This document shows, piece after piece, positions 1 to 8,098 of a stretch of DNA of 64,000 nucleotides. A program made the translations under genes and the position numbers. The notes under the pieces were generated by a model. The model was given only the letters and a program-made list of their open reading frames with translations, did no database searches and was not told where the DNA came from. This DNA is from Bacillus sp. Marseille-Q3570. Its GTDB lineage: Bacteria > Bacillota > Bacilli > Bacillales > Fictibacillaceae. Within the stretch, counting starts at the first letter, position 1; each line of letters begins with the position of its first letter. The stretch is from positions 1 through 64,000 of the forward strand of contig NZ_CAMGYZ010000006.1 in NCBI RefSeq assembly GCF_946151055.1. The letters are read 5' to 3'.

Positions 1-87
1 GTGGAATACTACAATTCCTTTAGGTATCAATGGGGATTAAAAAGAATGACCCCAGAACAATTCCGGGGTCACCTCTTAGCTGCTTAG
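1..87 (+). CDS. IS3-family transposase OrfB, C-terminal fragment
   Basis: The frame is open from base 1 to a TAG at 85-87 and encodes 28 residues. It contains YYNSFRYQWGLKRMTPEQFR, which matches the tail found after the DDE catalytic core in IS150/IS3-group transposases (YYN, a hydrophobic/basic stretch, then MTPxQ/EYR). The catalytic residues lie upstream of the window. The visible part is undisrupted, so nothing here shows whether the whole gene is intact. Confidence 0.75.
   Translation: MEYYNSFRYQWGLKRMTPEQFRGHLLAA
39..70 (-). terminator. Hairpin and T-run, likely rarD terminator supplied by the IS
   Basis: GACCCC (48-53) pairs with GGGGTC (65-70), extended by GAA/TTC. Read on the minus strand, the stem is followed by ATTCTTTTT, the layout of an intrinsic terminator downstream of rarD. 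The same bases encode the MTPEQFRGH part of the transposase tail, so the hairpin lies inside the IS coding region. Confidence 0.55.
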
Positions 88-131
88 GTCCTTTTATTAA
101 ACTGTCTATTTTTAAGGGTACAGTTCAGTCT

Positions 132-1091
132 TTATTGACAGCTGCTTTTTTCGCATTCCTGGATCATGACAGGGGATGTTCTTTTTAGCCATGGCCTATA
201 CTGCATATACCGCTTGAAGTTGATTTGCGACAAGGAGAATAGTGTGAGCGCGACCCATATGAATCCGAAGCTGATGAGATGTGTCTTCGTGAATGTCTCA
301 TGAAAGAAATAGATTCCGACGAGCAACTGAATAGTCGGATTGATATATTGAAGGAAACCGATCGTCGATAATGGGACCTTTTGTGCGCCTTTTGAAAACC
401 ATAAAAGCGGAAGCGCCGTGACAGCACCTGCACCAAGCAACAAGATCGTTTCAAGAAGGGACACATGACCGATAGCAGCGGTTCCTTTTACTTGTAGGAA
501 GGTAAGATAGGTCAGGACGAGCGGTAGGATGAAAAATGTTTCCAGTGTTACCGATACGAGTGGTTCGACCTTGACGACCTTTTTCACCACACCATACAAA
601 GCGAATGTCGATGCGATGATCAGCGCGACCCAGGGGATCTGACCGAATTGGATCGTCATGATCAACACACCGGTTGCAGCAAGCAACAACGAGATGATTT
701 TCCAATGGTTCAATTTTTCCCGAAAGATGATGACACCTAACGCAATACTTAGAAGCGGGTTGATGTAATACCCCAGGCTTGCTCCGATTACATGATTCGA
801 TGTGACCGCCCATATGAAAATGAACCAGTTCGCACTGATGAGAAGAGCGGCCAAGAACACCCAAGAAGCCTGGACCCGGTTGGCGAGCACTTTTTTCACC
901 TGTGACCAACCTCCGATCAACAGCAGGATGAAGGCAGCAAAAAGGAAGGACCATAGAATCCGGTGGGCAAAAATTTCATAGGCAGGTATCCCCTTGAGGA
1001 AATACCAGTAGATCGGCAGAACCCCCCAGGCGACGAAGGCTGCAAGTGTATAAATCATTCCGACAACAGAATCAGACAGTCTATTCAACAT
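132..1091 (-). CDS. rarD: EamA-family transporter RarD
   Basis: A 319-residue integral membrane protein of the drug/metabolite transporter superfamily, RarD subgroup. About ten hydrophobic helices cover residues 12-300. The N-terminal AFVAWGVLPIYWYFLKGIP and internal LGYYINPLLSIALGV and LQYINPTIQLLVGI are characteristic of the two EamA repeats. Family members are predicted permeases of unproven substrate. The ATG at 1091 follows AGGAGGTCC at good spacing. It is divergent from a LysR regulator, which suggests that regulator controls it. The hydrophilic tail ends a few bases from an IS end, so whether the last residues are original cannot be decided here. Confidence 0.85.
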   Translation of the reverse strand: MLNRLSDSVVGMIYTLAAFVAWGVLPIYWYFLKGIPAYEIFAHRILWSFLFAAFILLLIGGWSQVKKVLANRVQASWVFLAALLISANWFIFIWAVTSNHVIGASLGYYINPLLSIALGVIIFREKLNHWKIISLLLAATGVLIMTIQFGQIPWVALIIASTFALYGVVKKVVKVEPLVSVTLETFFILPLVLTYLTFLQVKGTAAIGHVSLLETILLLGAGAVTALPLLWFSKGAQKVPLSTIGFLQYINPTIQLLVGIYFFHETFTKTHLISFGFIWVALTLFSLSQINFKRYMQYRPWLKRTSPVMIQECEKSSCQ

Positions 1092-1204
1092 AAAAAGGAC
1101 CTCCTAATGATTGTTTAGTAATAACATACGCCAACTCTTTGCATTAGTAAAATGAATCTTTATAATAATAAGTATGAGTAAAATTAATGAAGGGTGGAAA
1201 ATGG

Positions 1205-2083
1205 ATGAATACGACGATCATCCAAATGGAGGTTTTCATAAAAATCGTTGAAACGAAAAGCTTCACAAAAGCAGGGGAAGATCTGGGCATGACGCAGTCC
1301 GCAGTAAGCCACGCCATATCCAGCTTAGAATCCGCCCTGGGCTTTCAATTGATCATCCGTAACCGTTCCGGTGCTGTCATTACGACCAACGGGGAAAAAA
1401 TGCTTGCGCATATACGGAATATACTGCGGCATACGGAGCTCATGAAGCAGGACGCAGAGAGCATCATGGGCTTGCAGAAAGGGAAAGTCCGGGTCGGCTC
1501 ATTCGAAAGTGTGATGATCAACTGGGTACCGGATATCATTGGACAATTTCAACAAATGTTCCCTGATATTGAAGTGGAACTGATTGAAGGGGATTACCAG
1601 GACATCATCCAATGGCTTCTTGAGGGGAGGCTCGATTTAGGATTCATCCTTGAAACAGAACGGATGAACGTCGATTTCCATCCGCTTAAAGATGATCATT
1701 TATCTCTGTTGATTCCATGTGATCATCCCCTCAGCGAGGAACGTGAGCCCTCGATTGAGCAGGTCGCTTCGTATCCGTTCATCATGCCGAAAAAAGGATG
1801 TGATGAACAAGTGCGGAAGATGTTCAAAGCGGAGAATCTCGATCCGGATGTCCGCTTTGTGATCAAAGATGTCCATTCGATCATTGCCATGGTGAAATCC
1901 GGTATCGGAATAAGCATCATGCCTGAACTGACCTTGCCGAAGCATATGGATATGATAAAAGCGACGAGGATTTGTGAAGAGGTTTACCGCACGATCGGGA
2001 TCGCTGCACCGTCATTCAAGCGTCTGTCGCCTGCTGCCGGTAAGTTTTTCGAGCTGACCAAAGCCTGGGTCAGAAATACTTGA
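1205..2083 (+). CDS. LysR-family transcriptional regulator
   Basis: A DNA-binding regulator of about 292 residues. The N-terminal winged helix-turn-helix contains VETKSFTKAGEDLGMTQSAV and an SLE-LGFQLIIR recognition region. The C-terminal substrate-binding fold starts near residue 85 (GKVRVGSFESV) and runs to about 290. A start at 1205 fits the RBS AAGGGTGG; the in-frame ATG at 1187 lies upstream of that RBS. It is transcribed divergently from rarD across about 110 bases, the usual arrangement of a LysR regulator and its target. The effector is unknown. Confidence 0.88.
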   Translation: MNTTIIQMEVFIKIVETKSFTKAGEDLGMTQSAVSHAISSLESALGFQLIIRNRSGAVITTNGEKMLAHIRNILRHTELMKQDAESIMGLQKGKVRVGSFESVMINWVPDIIGQFQQMFPDIEVELIEGDYQDIIQWLLEGRLDLGFILETERMNVDFHPLKDDHLSLLIPCDHPLSEEREPSIEQVASYPFIMPKKGCDEQVRKMFKAENLDPDVRFVIKDVHSIIAMVKSGIGISIMPELTLPKHMDMIKATRICEEVYRTIGIAAPSFKRLSPAAGKFFELTKAWVRNT

Positions 2084-2098
2084 TGTTGAATTCTTCCG

Positions 2099-2286
2099 TA
2101 ACGGACACCAGAGCCGCTATTCAGTACAAAAATGGGTGTTTCCGAACCCTAACGGACACCACAGCCGTTATTTGTGAACAAAACAGCTGATTTCATCCGA
2201 TTTTTACAAAATAAGGTCTCTGGTGTCCGCTAAAATCTTGAAAAGGGCACTTTTGGAGGAAATAACGGCTCCTGTGTCCGTTAAAA
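2099..2286. repeat. Dispersed 51-bp-spaced inverted array, copy 1
   Basis: Four related units of about 25 bases: TAACGGACACCAGAGCCGCT (2099), TAACGGACACCACAGCCGTT (about 2150), then two reverse-oriented units ending GGTGTCCGCTAAAA and TGTGTCCGTTAAAA. Forward and reverse pairs are each spaced about 51 bases, so the block can fold into a long stem. Related blocks lie at 8099, 13521, 26840 and 47388. It sits directly upstream of the paiB RBS. Confidence 0.85.
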
Positions 2287-2306
2287 TTTGAAGAGGGGTG
2301 GAAAGA

Positions 2307-2914
2307 ATGTATATTCCTTCGCATTTTAAAATTTCCGATACGCAAGTTGCCTTTGACATTATGAAAGAAAACAGCTTTGCAACGCTATTTTCTCAACATG
2401 ATGGAATGCCGTACGCTACTCATCTGCCGTTACTTGTGGACAATGACCAGCAATCTTTATACGGGCATTTTGCACGTCCGAACGCACAATGGAAGGATAT
2501 TGAGGGTCAACCGATATTAGCTGTTTTCCATGGGCCGCATTGTTACATATCCCCGTCGTGGTACGAAACAAAAACAGCAGTCCCAACCTGGAACTACGTC
2601 ACGGTGCATGTTTACGGTCAAGTGGAGTTGTTGACTCAGGAGGATGAGGTTATGGAATCCTTGCAAGAAATGGTGGCGTATTATGAAGCACCAAATAGTC
2701 CATACAAGTTGGAGGATATAGATGATGGATACCTCGCTGGGATGAGCAAAGGGATCCAGGGGTTCAAAATCAAAATTGACAAAATTGAAGCAAAAGCTAA
2801 ATTGAGTCAGAACATCCTTTTGCCCGACAGGAACGTATCATAAAAGAACTCGAAAAAAGCCCGAACTCCGATGAACAGAACATTGCAAGGCTGATGAAAC
2901 GCAACCTTGTTTGA
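2307..2914 (+). pseudogene. paiB: PaiB-family FMN-binding regulator, frameshifted near the C-terminus
   Basis: The family binds FMN through a split barrel; in Bacillus subtilis PaiB is a negative transcriptional regulator linked to protease and sporulation control. The N-terminal [11 protein letters not shown], the [15 protein letters not shown] motif and [11 protein letters not shown] are intact. After KLSQN (codon ending 2813) the frame shifts and stops at 2843. Adding one C to give AACCAT restores [17 protein letters not shown] and a typical PaiB tail ending RLMKRNLV at 2914, for 202 residues, close to the usual family length. The ATG at 2307 follows GAGGGGTGG. No paiA neighbour is present. 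The lesion could be a true deletion or a base-call error. Confidence 0.85.
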
Positions 2915-3033
2915 ATAAACGAACAACTAATCCTTCTGATTTTCCTATTTTGTCCGCCTGATCCAAGGGTATAGTCCCAGTTATTTCCTTATCCTTCCTA
3001 GCATATTTATAGCTAGAAAGGGGGGATGCTGTG

Positions 3034-4503
3034 ATGAATAGACAGACATACGCAGAACTGCAGTACCCAGAAGGCATGCTTTCGATTATCAGGAACGGTC
3101 TGGATCGGACTGGAACACCGAAATCGGTCATCATTATCGGAGGGGGTCTGTCAGGGTTGGTTGCAGCATCCCTCTTGAAACAGGCAGGTCATCAAGTGAC
3201 GATCCTCGAGGGGAACAGTCGGATTGGTGGCAGAGTTTTGACCTTAAGGGAACCATTTACGGAGGGCAATTATCTGGATGTCGGGGCAATGAGAATTCCT
3301 GAAAACCATGCATTGGTGCTTGAGTACATCAAGCGATTCCAACTGCCTTTGAATAGATTTATCAACTCTACACCGAGGGATGTGATCTATGTCAACAATG
3401 TGTTGACAACTAGAGAAGTGTATGAGGAAAATCCGGATATCCTCCAATTTCCGGTGGCACCTGAAGAAAAAGGGAAGACAGCAACGGAATTACTTTTAGC
3501 AGCGACCACGCCTTTCGTGGAGCTTTATACAAGCAGCACACCGGAAGAACAGGAAGAGTTGAGGAAAGAGTATGCTGGCTATTCAATGGGCGAGTTCCTG
3601 CAGTTCAATCCTATAGGTCCATCCCTTTCATTGCCTGCAATCCGTATGATCAACGTCATGCTCGGTATTGAAGGGTTTCCGGAGTTTGCTTTCTTGGATA
3701 TTTTGACCGATATCGTCTATCCGATCTTCAGTGAGGATTTGCAATTTTATGAGATCCAGGGCGGCAATGATCGTCTTCCGTCATCTTTTTTCCCGCAACT
3801 TCAGAACGACATCATATTCAACCAAAAAGTGATTCGGATTGCGCAAAATGACAGCGGCGTCCTGGTCCAAGCCCGAAACCCTTTGACGGAAGAAATCAAC
3901 GAATACAAGGGAGATTATGTCATTGCTGCCGTTCCTTTCACTGTTTTTCAGTTTATTGATGTGATTCCGTATGATTCTATACCTTTTGAAAAGTGGCAAG
4001 CAATTCGGGAGCTGAATAATGTACCAGCTGTTAAAATCGGAGTCCAATTCAAACGTCGGTTTTGGGAAGCGAACGGGCTCGGGAATGCGATATCTGATCG
4101 TCCGACTCGTTTTTCGTATATTCCGAGTCATGGTATCGGGTCAGAAGGTCCTGCGGTGCTGTTGGCAAGCTATAGCTGGGGAGCTGATGCAGAATTGTGG
4201 ACCAGTTTGAGCTTTTCAGAACTCGTCTATACCTTGTTGAAAGATCTTGCGAAAATATATGGGGATGTCGTATATACAGAATTTCAGAATGCTGTAGGGT
4301 TCGATTGGAGTGAAAATCCATATTCCGTAGGGTGTTTTACGTTATTCACACCGAGACAAGAAGAGGAATTTGATGAAATAATCAGGCGTCCAGAGGGAAG
4401 GATCCACTTTGCCGGTGAACATACATCTTCGTTCCATGGATGGATGGAAGGGGCGATCGAATCCGGTATCCGTGCTGCATTTGAGGTGAATGCAAGGGAA
4501 TGA
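3034..4503 (+). CDS. Flavin monoamine oxidase / L-amino-acid oxidase family protein
   Basis: A 489-residue FAD-dependent amine oxidase. The dinucleotide-binding motif VIIIGGGLSGLVAASLLKQAG is near residue 33, followed by the acidic end of the strand (LEGNSRIGGRV). The C-terminal FAD motif GRIHFAGEHTSSFHGWMEGA marks the amine oxidase family. Length and layout resemble B. subtilis YobN. It probably deaminates an amino acid or amine with hydrogen peroxide release; the substrate cannot be read from sequence. No signal peptide is seen. A GTG lies immediately before the chosen ATG; the spacing from AAAGGGGGG favours 3034. Confidence 0.8.
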   Translation: MNRQTYAELQYPEGMLSIIRNGLDRTGTPKSVIIIGGGLSGLVAASLLKQAGHQVTILEGNSRIGGRVLTLREPFTEGNYLDVGAMRIPENHALVLEYIKRFQLPLNRFINSTPRDVIYVNNVLTTREVYEENPDILQFPVAPEEKGKTATELLLAATTPFVELYTSSTPEEQEELRKEYAGYSMGEFLQFNPIGPSLSLPAIRMINVMLGIEGFPEFAFLDILTDIVYPIFSEDLQFYEIQGGNDRLPSSFFPQLQNDIIFNQKVIRIAQNDSGVLVQARNPLTEEINEYKGDYVIAAVPFTVFQFIDVIPYDSIPFEKWQAIRELNNVPAVKIGVQFKRRFWEANGLGNAISDRPTRFSYIPSHGIGSEGPAVLLASYSWGADAELWTSLSFSELVYTLLKDLAKIYGDVVYTEFQNAVGFDWSENPYSVGCFTLFTPRQEEEFDEIIRRPEGRIHFAGEHTSSFHGWMEGAIESGIRAAFEVNARE

Positions 4504-4549
4504 AATATCTTTTGGTGACAGGATCAAGGTCCTAATCCACGTATGCATA

Positions 4550-4578
4550 TTGACAGCGGAGGGATTTAAGGGTATTCT
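4550..4578 (+). promoter_or_regulatory. Sigma-A promoter of the yjbE riboswitch transcript
   Basis: A perfect -35 TTGACA (4550-4555) is separated by 17 bases from TATTCT (4573-4578). Transcription would start about 20 bases upstream of the riboswitch core. Confidence 0.65.
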
Positions 4579-4603
4579 TATAGTAATAAAATAAAAATCG
4601 TTT

Positions 4604-4723
4604 CTCCTAAAGGGGAGTAGCTTTTACAGCAAAGTCGTCATTCCAGAGTTCACGCTCTCGGCTTTGTTGGCAACGAAACTGTTGTTAGCAAGACCTTTAC
4701 CGGTTCAGGTAAAGGTCTTTTTT
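4604..4723 (+). ncRNA. yybP-ykoY manganese riboswitch
   Basis: Contains AAAGGGGAGTAGC (about 4610-4622), a CGTC segment, a GGCTTTGTTGGCAAC arm and AGCAAGACC leading into the expression platform. These are the conserved landmarks of the yybP-ykoY class. Known members bind Mn2+ and switch on downstream genes by preventing termination. The location directly upstream of a TerC/YjbE gene is the classical context. Confidence 0.85.
4691..4723 (+). terminator. Riboswitch expression-platform terminator
   Basis: AGACCTTTACC pairs with GGTAAAGGTCT around a GGTTCA-type loop and is followed by a run of T. The 5' arm starts within the riboswitch 3' boundary, the expected position for a ligand-controlled terminator. 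Confidence 0.8.
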
Positions 4724-4724
4724 G

Positions 4725-4765
4725 ATGGCCTTTACCAGATTGATGGTAGAGGCCATTTTTGTTTT
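4725..4765 (+). terminator. Second tandem terminator before yjbE
   Basis: ATGGCCTTTACC pairs with GGTAGAGGCCAT and is followed by TTTTGTTTT. Its 5' arm shares GGCCTTTACC-like sequence with the first terminator, so it could be a duplicate fail-safe or could compete with the first arm. Confidence 0.65.
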
Positions 4766-4792
4766 ACATATTAAAAAAAGGAGTGAAGTGGA

Positions 4793-5497
4793 ATGGAATT
4801 ATTCAGTGCTGAATTTTTCACCGCACTATTATCGATCGTGATTATCGATCTGGTCCTGGCTGGAGACAATGCGATCCTGATCGGGCTTGCTGCAAGGAAT
4901 TTACCTCAATCACAACAGAAAAAAGTCATCATGTGGGGAGCGCTCGGTGCGATCCTGATCCGAGTCGTCGCTACACTTGCGGTTGTCTGGTTGCTCAAGA
5001 TTCCGGGGTTGCTTTTAGTCGGGGGATTACTGCTTGTGATCATCGCGTATAAACTGTTGGTGGATGACAAAGACCATGACGTAGAGGCGGCAGGCGGATT
5101 CTGGGCCGCAATCCGCACAGTCATCATTGCGGATGCTCTTATGGGATTAGACAATGTATTGGCGATTGCAGGTGCCGCACACGGAAACATGGTTCTCGTC
5201 ATTTTAGGACTATTGATTTCGGTGCCTGTTGTCATGTTTGGTAGCAAACTCATCCTCATGTGGGTTGACCGTTTCCCGATCATCATCACGATCGGAGCAG
5301 CGATCCTTGCCTGGACGGCTTCGAAAATGATCGTCGGAGAACCATTCTTGCATAGCTTTTTCGACAACGGATTCATCAAGTACGGATTCGAATTGTTTGT
5401 AGTAGGGGCAGTGATTGCGGTCGGCTATTTGAAAAAGAGGAAAGTGGAACAGGAAGTCGAACAAGAAGAACAGGTTGTTTTACAGAAAGCGGACTAA
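4793..5497 (+). CDS. yjbE: TerC-family membrane protein, YjbE type
   Basis: A 234-residue membrane protein of the TerC/YjbE family. The first helix carries IIDLVLAGDNAILIGLAARN and the fourth carries ADALMGLDNVLAIAG; the two acidic DN motifs are the presumed metal-binding residues. About seven helices end near residue 215, followed by a charged tail. Family members downstream of Mn riboswitches are implicated in Mn2+ export or supply of Mn to secreted proteins. Control by the upstream riboswitch fits this. The ATG follows AAAGGAGTGAAG. Confidence 0.85.
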   Translation: MELFSAEFFTALLSIVIIDLVLAGDNAILIGLAARNLPQSQQKKVIMWGALGAILIRVVATLAVVWLLKIPGLLLVGGLLLVIIAYKLLVDDKDHDVEAAGGFWAAIRTVIIADALMGLDNVLAIAGAAHGNMVLVILGLLISVPVVMFGSKLILMWVDRFPIIITIGAAILAWTASKMIVGEPFLHSFFDNGFIKYGFELFVVGAVIAVGYLKKRKVEQEVEQEEQVVLQKAD

Positions 5498-5504
5498 GAA
5501 TTTT

Positions 5505-5690
5505 TTGTGCTTGAAGAAAGCATAAAATACTTTCTTCCGTATAAGGGCACAAGCTGGCGGCTTTGGAAACAGTACAGCGCACGAAGGAAAAACAATTGCT
5601 TTTTCGAGGAACTGAAACTCAGCCTGCGTTAAGGTTTTGGCTTTGCAAAGTTTTCTTTGTATGATTTTGAAACCTTTTCAAGAGCCATCC
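5505..5690. repeat. Dispersed intergenic repeat with GAAGAAAG...CTTTCTTC hairpin
   Basis: Begins with a hairpin GAAGAAAG/CTTTCTTC (5514-5538), which may terminate yjbE. It continues with CACAAGCTGGCGGCTT, CTCAGCCTGCG and GGCTTTGCAAAGTTTTCTTT. Related pieces occur at 17431 (CACAAGCTGGCGGCTTCGG), 22010-22082 (CTCAGCCTGCGCCTAAGG, CTTTGCTAAGTTTTCTTTAT), 33060 and 52680-52760. Confidence 0.6.
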
Positions 5691-5778
5691 GTAGGAATAG
5701 TGGCGGATGAATAGTCTTATGTTTTTACCGTCTTGTGTTTTATCTTTGATGGTTAAGTACAGACTGATGGAGGGGAAT

Positions 5779-6288
5779 ATGAGCATTTTCTCACGATTGT
5801 TCAATAAAAAGGATAAGGAAGTTGAAAAGGTTGAAGAACGGAATTTTTTCAACATCCAGATCAACGATATCATCACGTACAATTTTGAAGATTATCAGGT
5901 GAGCGGAAAATTGATCTACAATGATGGCGGTTATGAGTGGTATGCGTATCAGCTTGTCGGAACGAATGAGACGATCTGGTTGAGTGCAGAAATGGATGAT
6001 GAGCTTGAACTCGGAATCTACAAAAGCACGAAACAAAAGCTTACCGAACCGATTCCAAACAAGGTGACCGTGGAACAGACAGAATATACCCTTGATGAAA
6101 AAGGGACCGCTTCAGTACGGGGAGAAGGCAGAGGGAAAAACGTGAACGGCCAGCAAGTGAAGTACTTTGATTTCGCAAATGATGCAGAAGACCGCTTCCT
6201 TTCCGTTGAAATATGGGGCAGTGAAGTCGAAGTCAGTGAAGGGCATGAAATAGAAAGCTATGAAATAAAAATCATTGCTGCAAGCTAG
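5779..6288 (+). CDS. DUF4178 domain protein
   Basis: A 169-residue soluble protein with a basic N-terminus (MSIFSRLFNKKDKEVEKVEE) and a beta-rich DUF4178 domain, including YNDGGYEWYAYQLVGTNETI and VEIWGSEVEVSEGHEIESYE. DUF4178 proteins have no assigned biochemical role but recur beside PspA and DUF350 genes. It is the first gene of a same-strand cluster, 47 bases before pspA. The ATG at 5779 is preceded by GGAGGGG. Confidence 0.75.
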   Translation: MSIFSRLFNKKDKEVEKVEERNFFNIQINDIITYNFEDYQVSGKLIYNDGGYEWYAYQLVGTNETIWLSAEMDDELELGIYKSTKQKLTEPIPNKVTVEQTEYTLDEKGTASVRGEGRGKNVNGQQVKYFDFANDAEDRFLSVEIWGSEVEVSEGHEIESYEIKIIAAS

Positions 6289-6335
6289 ACGTAGCTTGAC
6301 TTCGCAAAAAAAATCACATAATCAGGAGGTATAGC

Positions 6336-7007
6336 ATGTTTAATTTCTTTAAAAGAGTACGTACAATGGTTTCATCCGAATTGAATTCAGCACTTGATAA
6401 AGCGGAGGATCCGGTAAAATTGCTTGACCAGTACATGCGTGAAATGTCTGCGGATATCCGTGAAGCTGAAACGGCTGTCGCGAAACAAATCGCAAATGAA
6501 AAGATGCTCAAGAAAAAGTATGAAGATGCAAAGAGCATGGTAGAGAAAAGGGAAGAGCAAGCGGTTCAGGCTTTGGAAGCCGGGAATGAAGACCTCGCCC
6601 GCAGAGCGCTGGAAGATAAGCAGAAACACAATCAACAGGCAGATACACTGCTCGCTGCCCATACCAAAGCAAAGGACGATGCTGATTCCTTACGAGAAAG
6701 ACTATCTGAAATGAAAGCGGAATATGATGAGATGAATCTGAAGAAGGATTCCCTCAAAGCAAGAGCTGAATCTGCGAAGACGAAGACTAAGATCAACCGC
6801 ACGATGTCGAATATCGGCAACGACAGTTCGCAACAAGGCTTCAAGCGGATGGAAGAGAAAGTGCTCCAGTATGAGGCTGAAGCGGAAACGACGGATGACA
6901 TGCGCTCTTCAAACAAGTCCCTCGATGATGAGTTTGAGGCGATGAACACGAAGAATAATGTAAACGATGAATTGGCGGAGTTAAAGAAAAAAATGGGGAA
7001 AGAATAA
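6336..7007 (+). CDS. PspA/IM30 family envelope-stress protein
   Basis: A 223-residue, almost entirely helical coiled-coil protein. The N-terminus MFNFFKRVRTMVSSELNSAL is the amphipathic membrane-binding helix, followed by the family signature DKAEDPVKLLDQYMREM. PspA/LiaH/IM30 proteins are ESCRT-III relatives that assemble on stressed membranes. The neighbouring DUF4178, DUF350 and spermidine-synthase genes match a recurrent PspA neighbourhood rather than the LiaIH-LiaFSR one. The RBS TCAGGAGGT is strong. Confidence 0.9.
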   Translation: MFNFFKRVRTMVSSELNSALDKAEDPVKLLDQYMREMSADIREAETAVAKQIANEKMLKKKYEDAKSMVEKREEQAVQALEAGNEDLARRALEDKQKHNQQADTLLAAHTKAKDDADSLRERLSEMKAEYDEMNLKKDSLKARAESAKTKTKINRTMSNIGNDSSQQGFKRMEEKVLQYEAEAETTDDMRSSNKSLDDEFEAMNTKNNVNDELAELKKKMGKE

Positions 7008-7038
7008 CCTTCTTTCCCTTTTTGATGGGGGTGTGTCG

Positions 7039-7602
7039 ATGAGAAGGAAAGTCATAGGAATCTCCATAGCGGCAACATTTCTCCTCCTGGTAGCTTGTGG
7101 ATCTGCTAGTGTACTGGATTGGATTGCCGAACACTATCCATTGGAGGATGTGGTCGAAAGCAGTACCGATCCGGATGATGTTGCCAGAATATATGTTGGC
7201 GAACAACAAACCATATCTGAGGTCTCTTCACAAATCCAGAAGGACCATCAACCAGAAGAATCCAGTGAAATAAAGGAAGATAAGCAGATTTTGGTTTATG
7301 ATGATTATTTCGTGACACTTACGCAGGATGAAGATGATCCTGATAATACTCTTATTGAAGTGGCATCGAATGAGTTTGCACGGGATAATTACCGGCCTGG
7401 CTTTTTTAATGGATTTATTGCGTATTACATACTGGATCGAACTTTCGGTGTGAATGATTGGAGATACAAACAGGATCAGCGATGTGGTACGAAATGTTAT
7501 GGAGGCTACAACCATTCAGGTGGAAATTATAAAGGTCCTGCTGTCCCTTCTTCTTTTAGAGGATCTGGGAATCGCGGCGGAGGTCCTGGAACTGGAAAAT
7601 AA
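7039..7602 (+). CDS. DUF4247 lipoprotein
   Basis: About 187 residues. The signal peptide ends in the lipobox LLVAC near residue 20. The mature part begins GSASVLDWIAEHYPLEDVV, typical of DUF4247. A DNTLIEVASNEFARDNYRP region follows, then a Gly-rich tail (RGSGNRGGGPGTGK). It is probably anchored on the outer face of the membrane as part of the PspA-associated cluster. The function is unknown. ATG 7039 fits the RBS GATGGGGGTG better than the GTG at 7033. Confidence 0.75.
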   Translation: MRRKVIGISIAATFLLLVACGSASVLDWIAEHYPLEDVVESSTDPDDVARIYVGEQQTISEVSSQIQKDHQPEESSEIKEDKQILVYDDYFVTLTQDEDDPDNTLIEVASNEFARDNYRPGFFNGFIAYYILDRTFGVNDWRYKQDQRCGTKCYGGYNHSGGNYKGPAVPSSFRGSGNRGGGPGTGK

Positions 7603-7619
7603 CTTTTGGGAGGTTTAGT

Positions 7620-8015
7620 ATGAGTCCATTTATTTTAACGCTATTATACTTTATCGCAGCAGTTGTGATCGTTGTCATCGGTCTTGTCATATTTGAGCTT
7701 GTGACGACGAAATACAAAGATTGGGAAGAAATCAAGAAAGGAAATTCTGCTGTCGCCCTATCGATCGGCGGTAAGATCATCGGTATCTGTATCATTCTGG
7801 CGTTTTCGATTTATACGAATGATAGCATCCCTCAGACCGTACTCTGGGGAGGTTATGGAGTCGTTTTACAATTAGTCGCCTATTACTTGTTTGATTTTCT
7901 CACGCGCAGGTTTACAGTGGAAATGGAATTGAAAAATGGGAACGTCTCTGTCGGGATCGTTTCGATGTGTGTGTCAATCGGACTGGCATTTGTAGTCGGA
8001 GCTTCGATTACATAA
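7620..8015 (+). CDS. DUF350 membrane protein
   Basis: A 131-residue protein with four hydrophobic helices in two similar halves. An EEIKKGNSAVALSIGGKIIG loop and an ELKNGNVSVGIVSMCVSIGLAF loop mark the tandem DUF350 halves. The family (E. coli YjfL-like) co-occurs with PspA and with aminopropyltransferase or glutathionylspermidine-synthase genes. It lies 17 bases after the DUF4247 gene, so co-transcription is likely. Confidence 0.78.
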   Translation: MSPFILTLLYFIAAVVIVVIGLVIFELVTTKYKDWEEIKKGNSAVALSIGGKIIGICIILAFSIYTNDSIPQTVLWGGYGVVLQLVAYYLFDFLTRRFTVEMELKNGNVSVGIVSMCVSIGLAFVVGASIT

Positions 8016-8098
8016 CAGCAATTATCGGAAAACGTAAGGCTTGTTGAATTTGGTGACACTCGTACGGGGAAAGCGGGTCTAAGCAGCCATGTATTCAG

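Larger units (their letters stand above)
1..127 (+). mobile_element. Right end of an IS3-family insertion sequence (partial)
   Basis: Bases 1-87 read as the C-terminus of an IS3-family OrfB transposase. About 40 non-coding bases follow, ending in GGGTACAGTTCA at about 116-127; its reverse complement TGAACTGTACCC has the form of an IS3-family terminal inverted repeat. The left part of the element lies outside the window. The inferred tip is about five bases from the rarD stop codon. The exact boundary is inferred because the other end and the target duplication cannot be seen. Confidence 0.75.

Noticed and set aside
4906-5379. Long minus-strand frame (157 residues)
   Set aside because: It is the antisense shadow of yjbE and has no RBS; the plus frame is a clear TerC-family protein.
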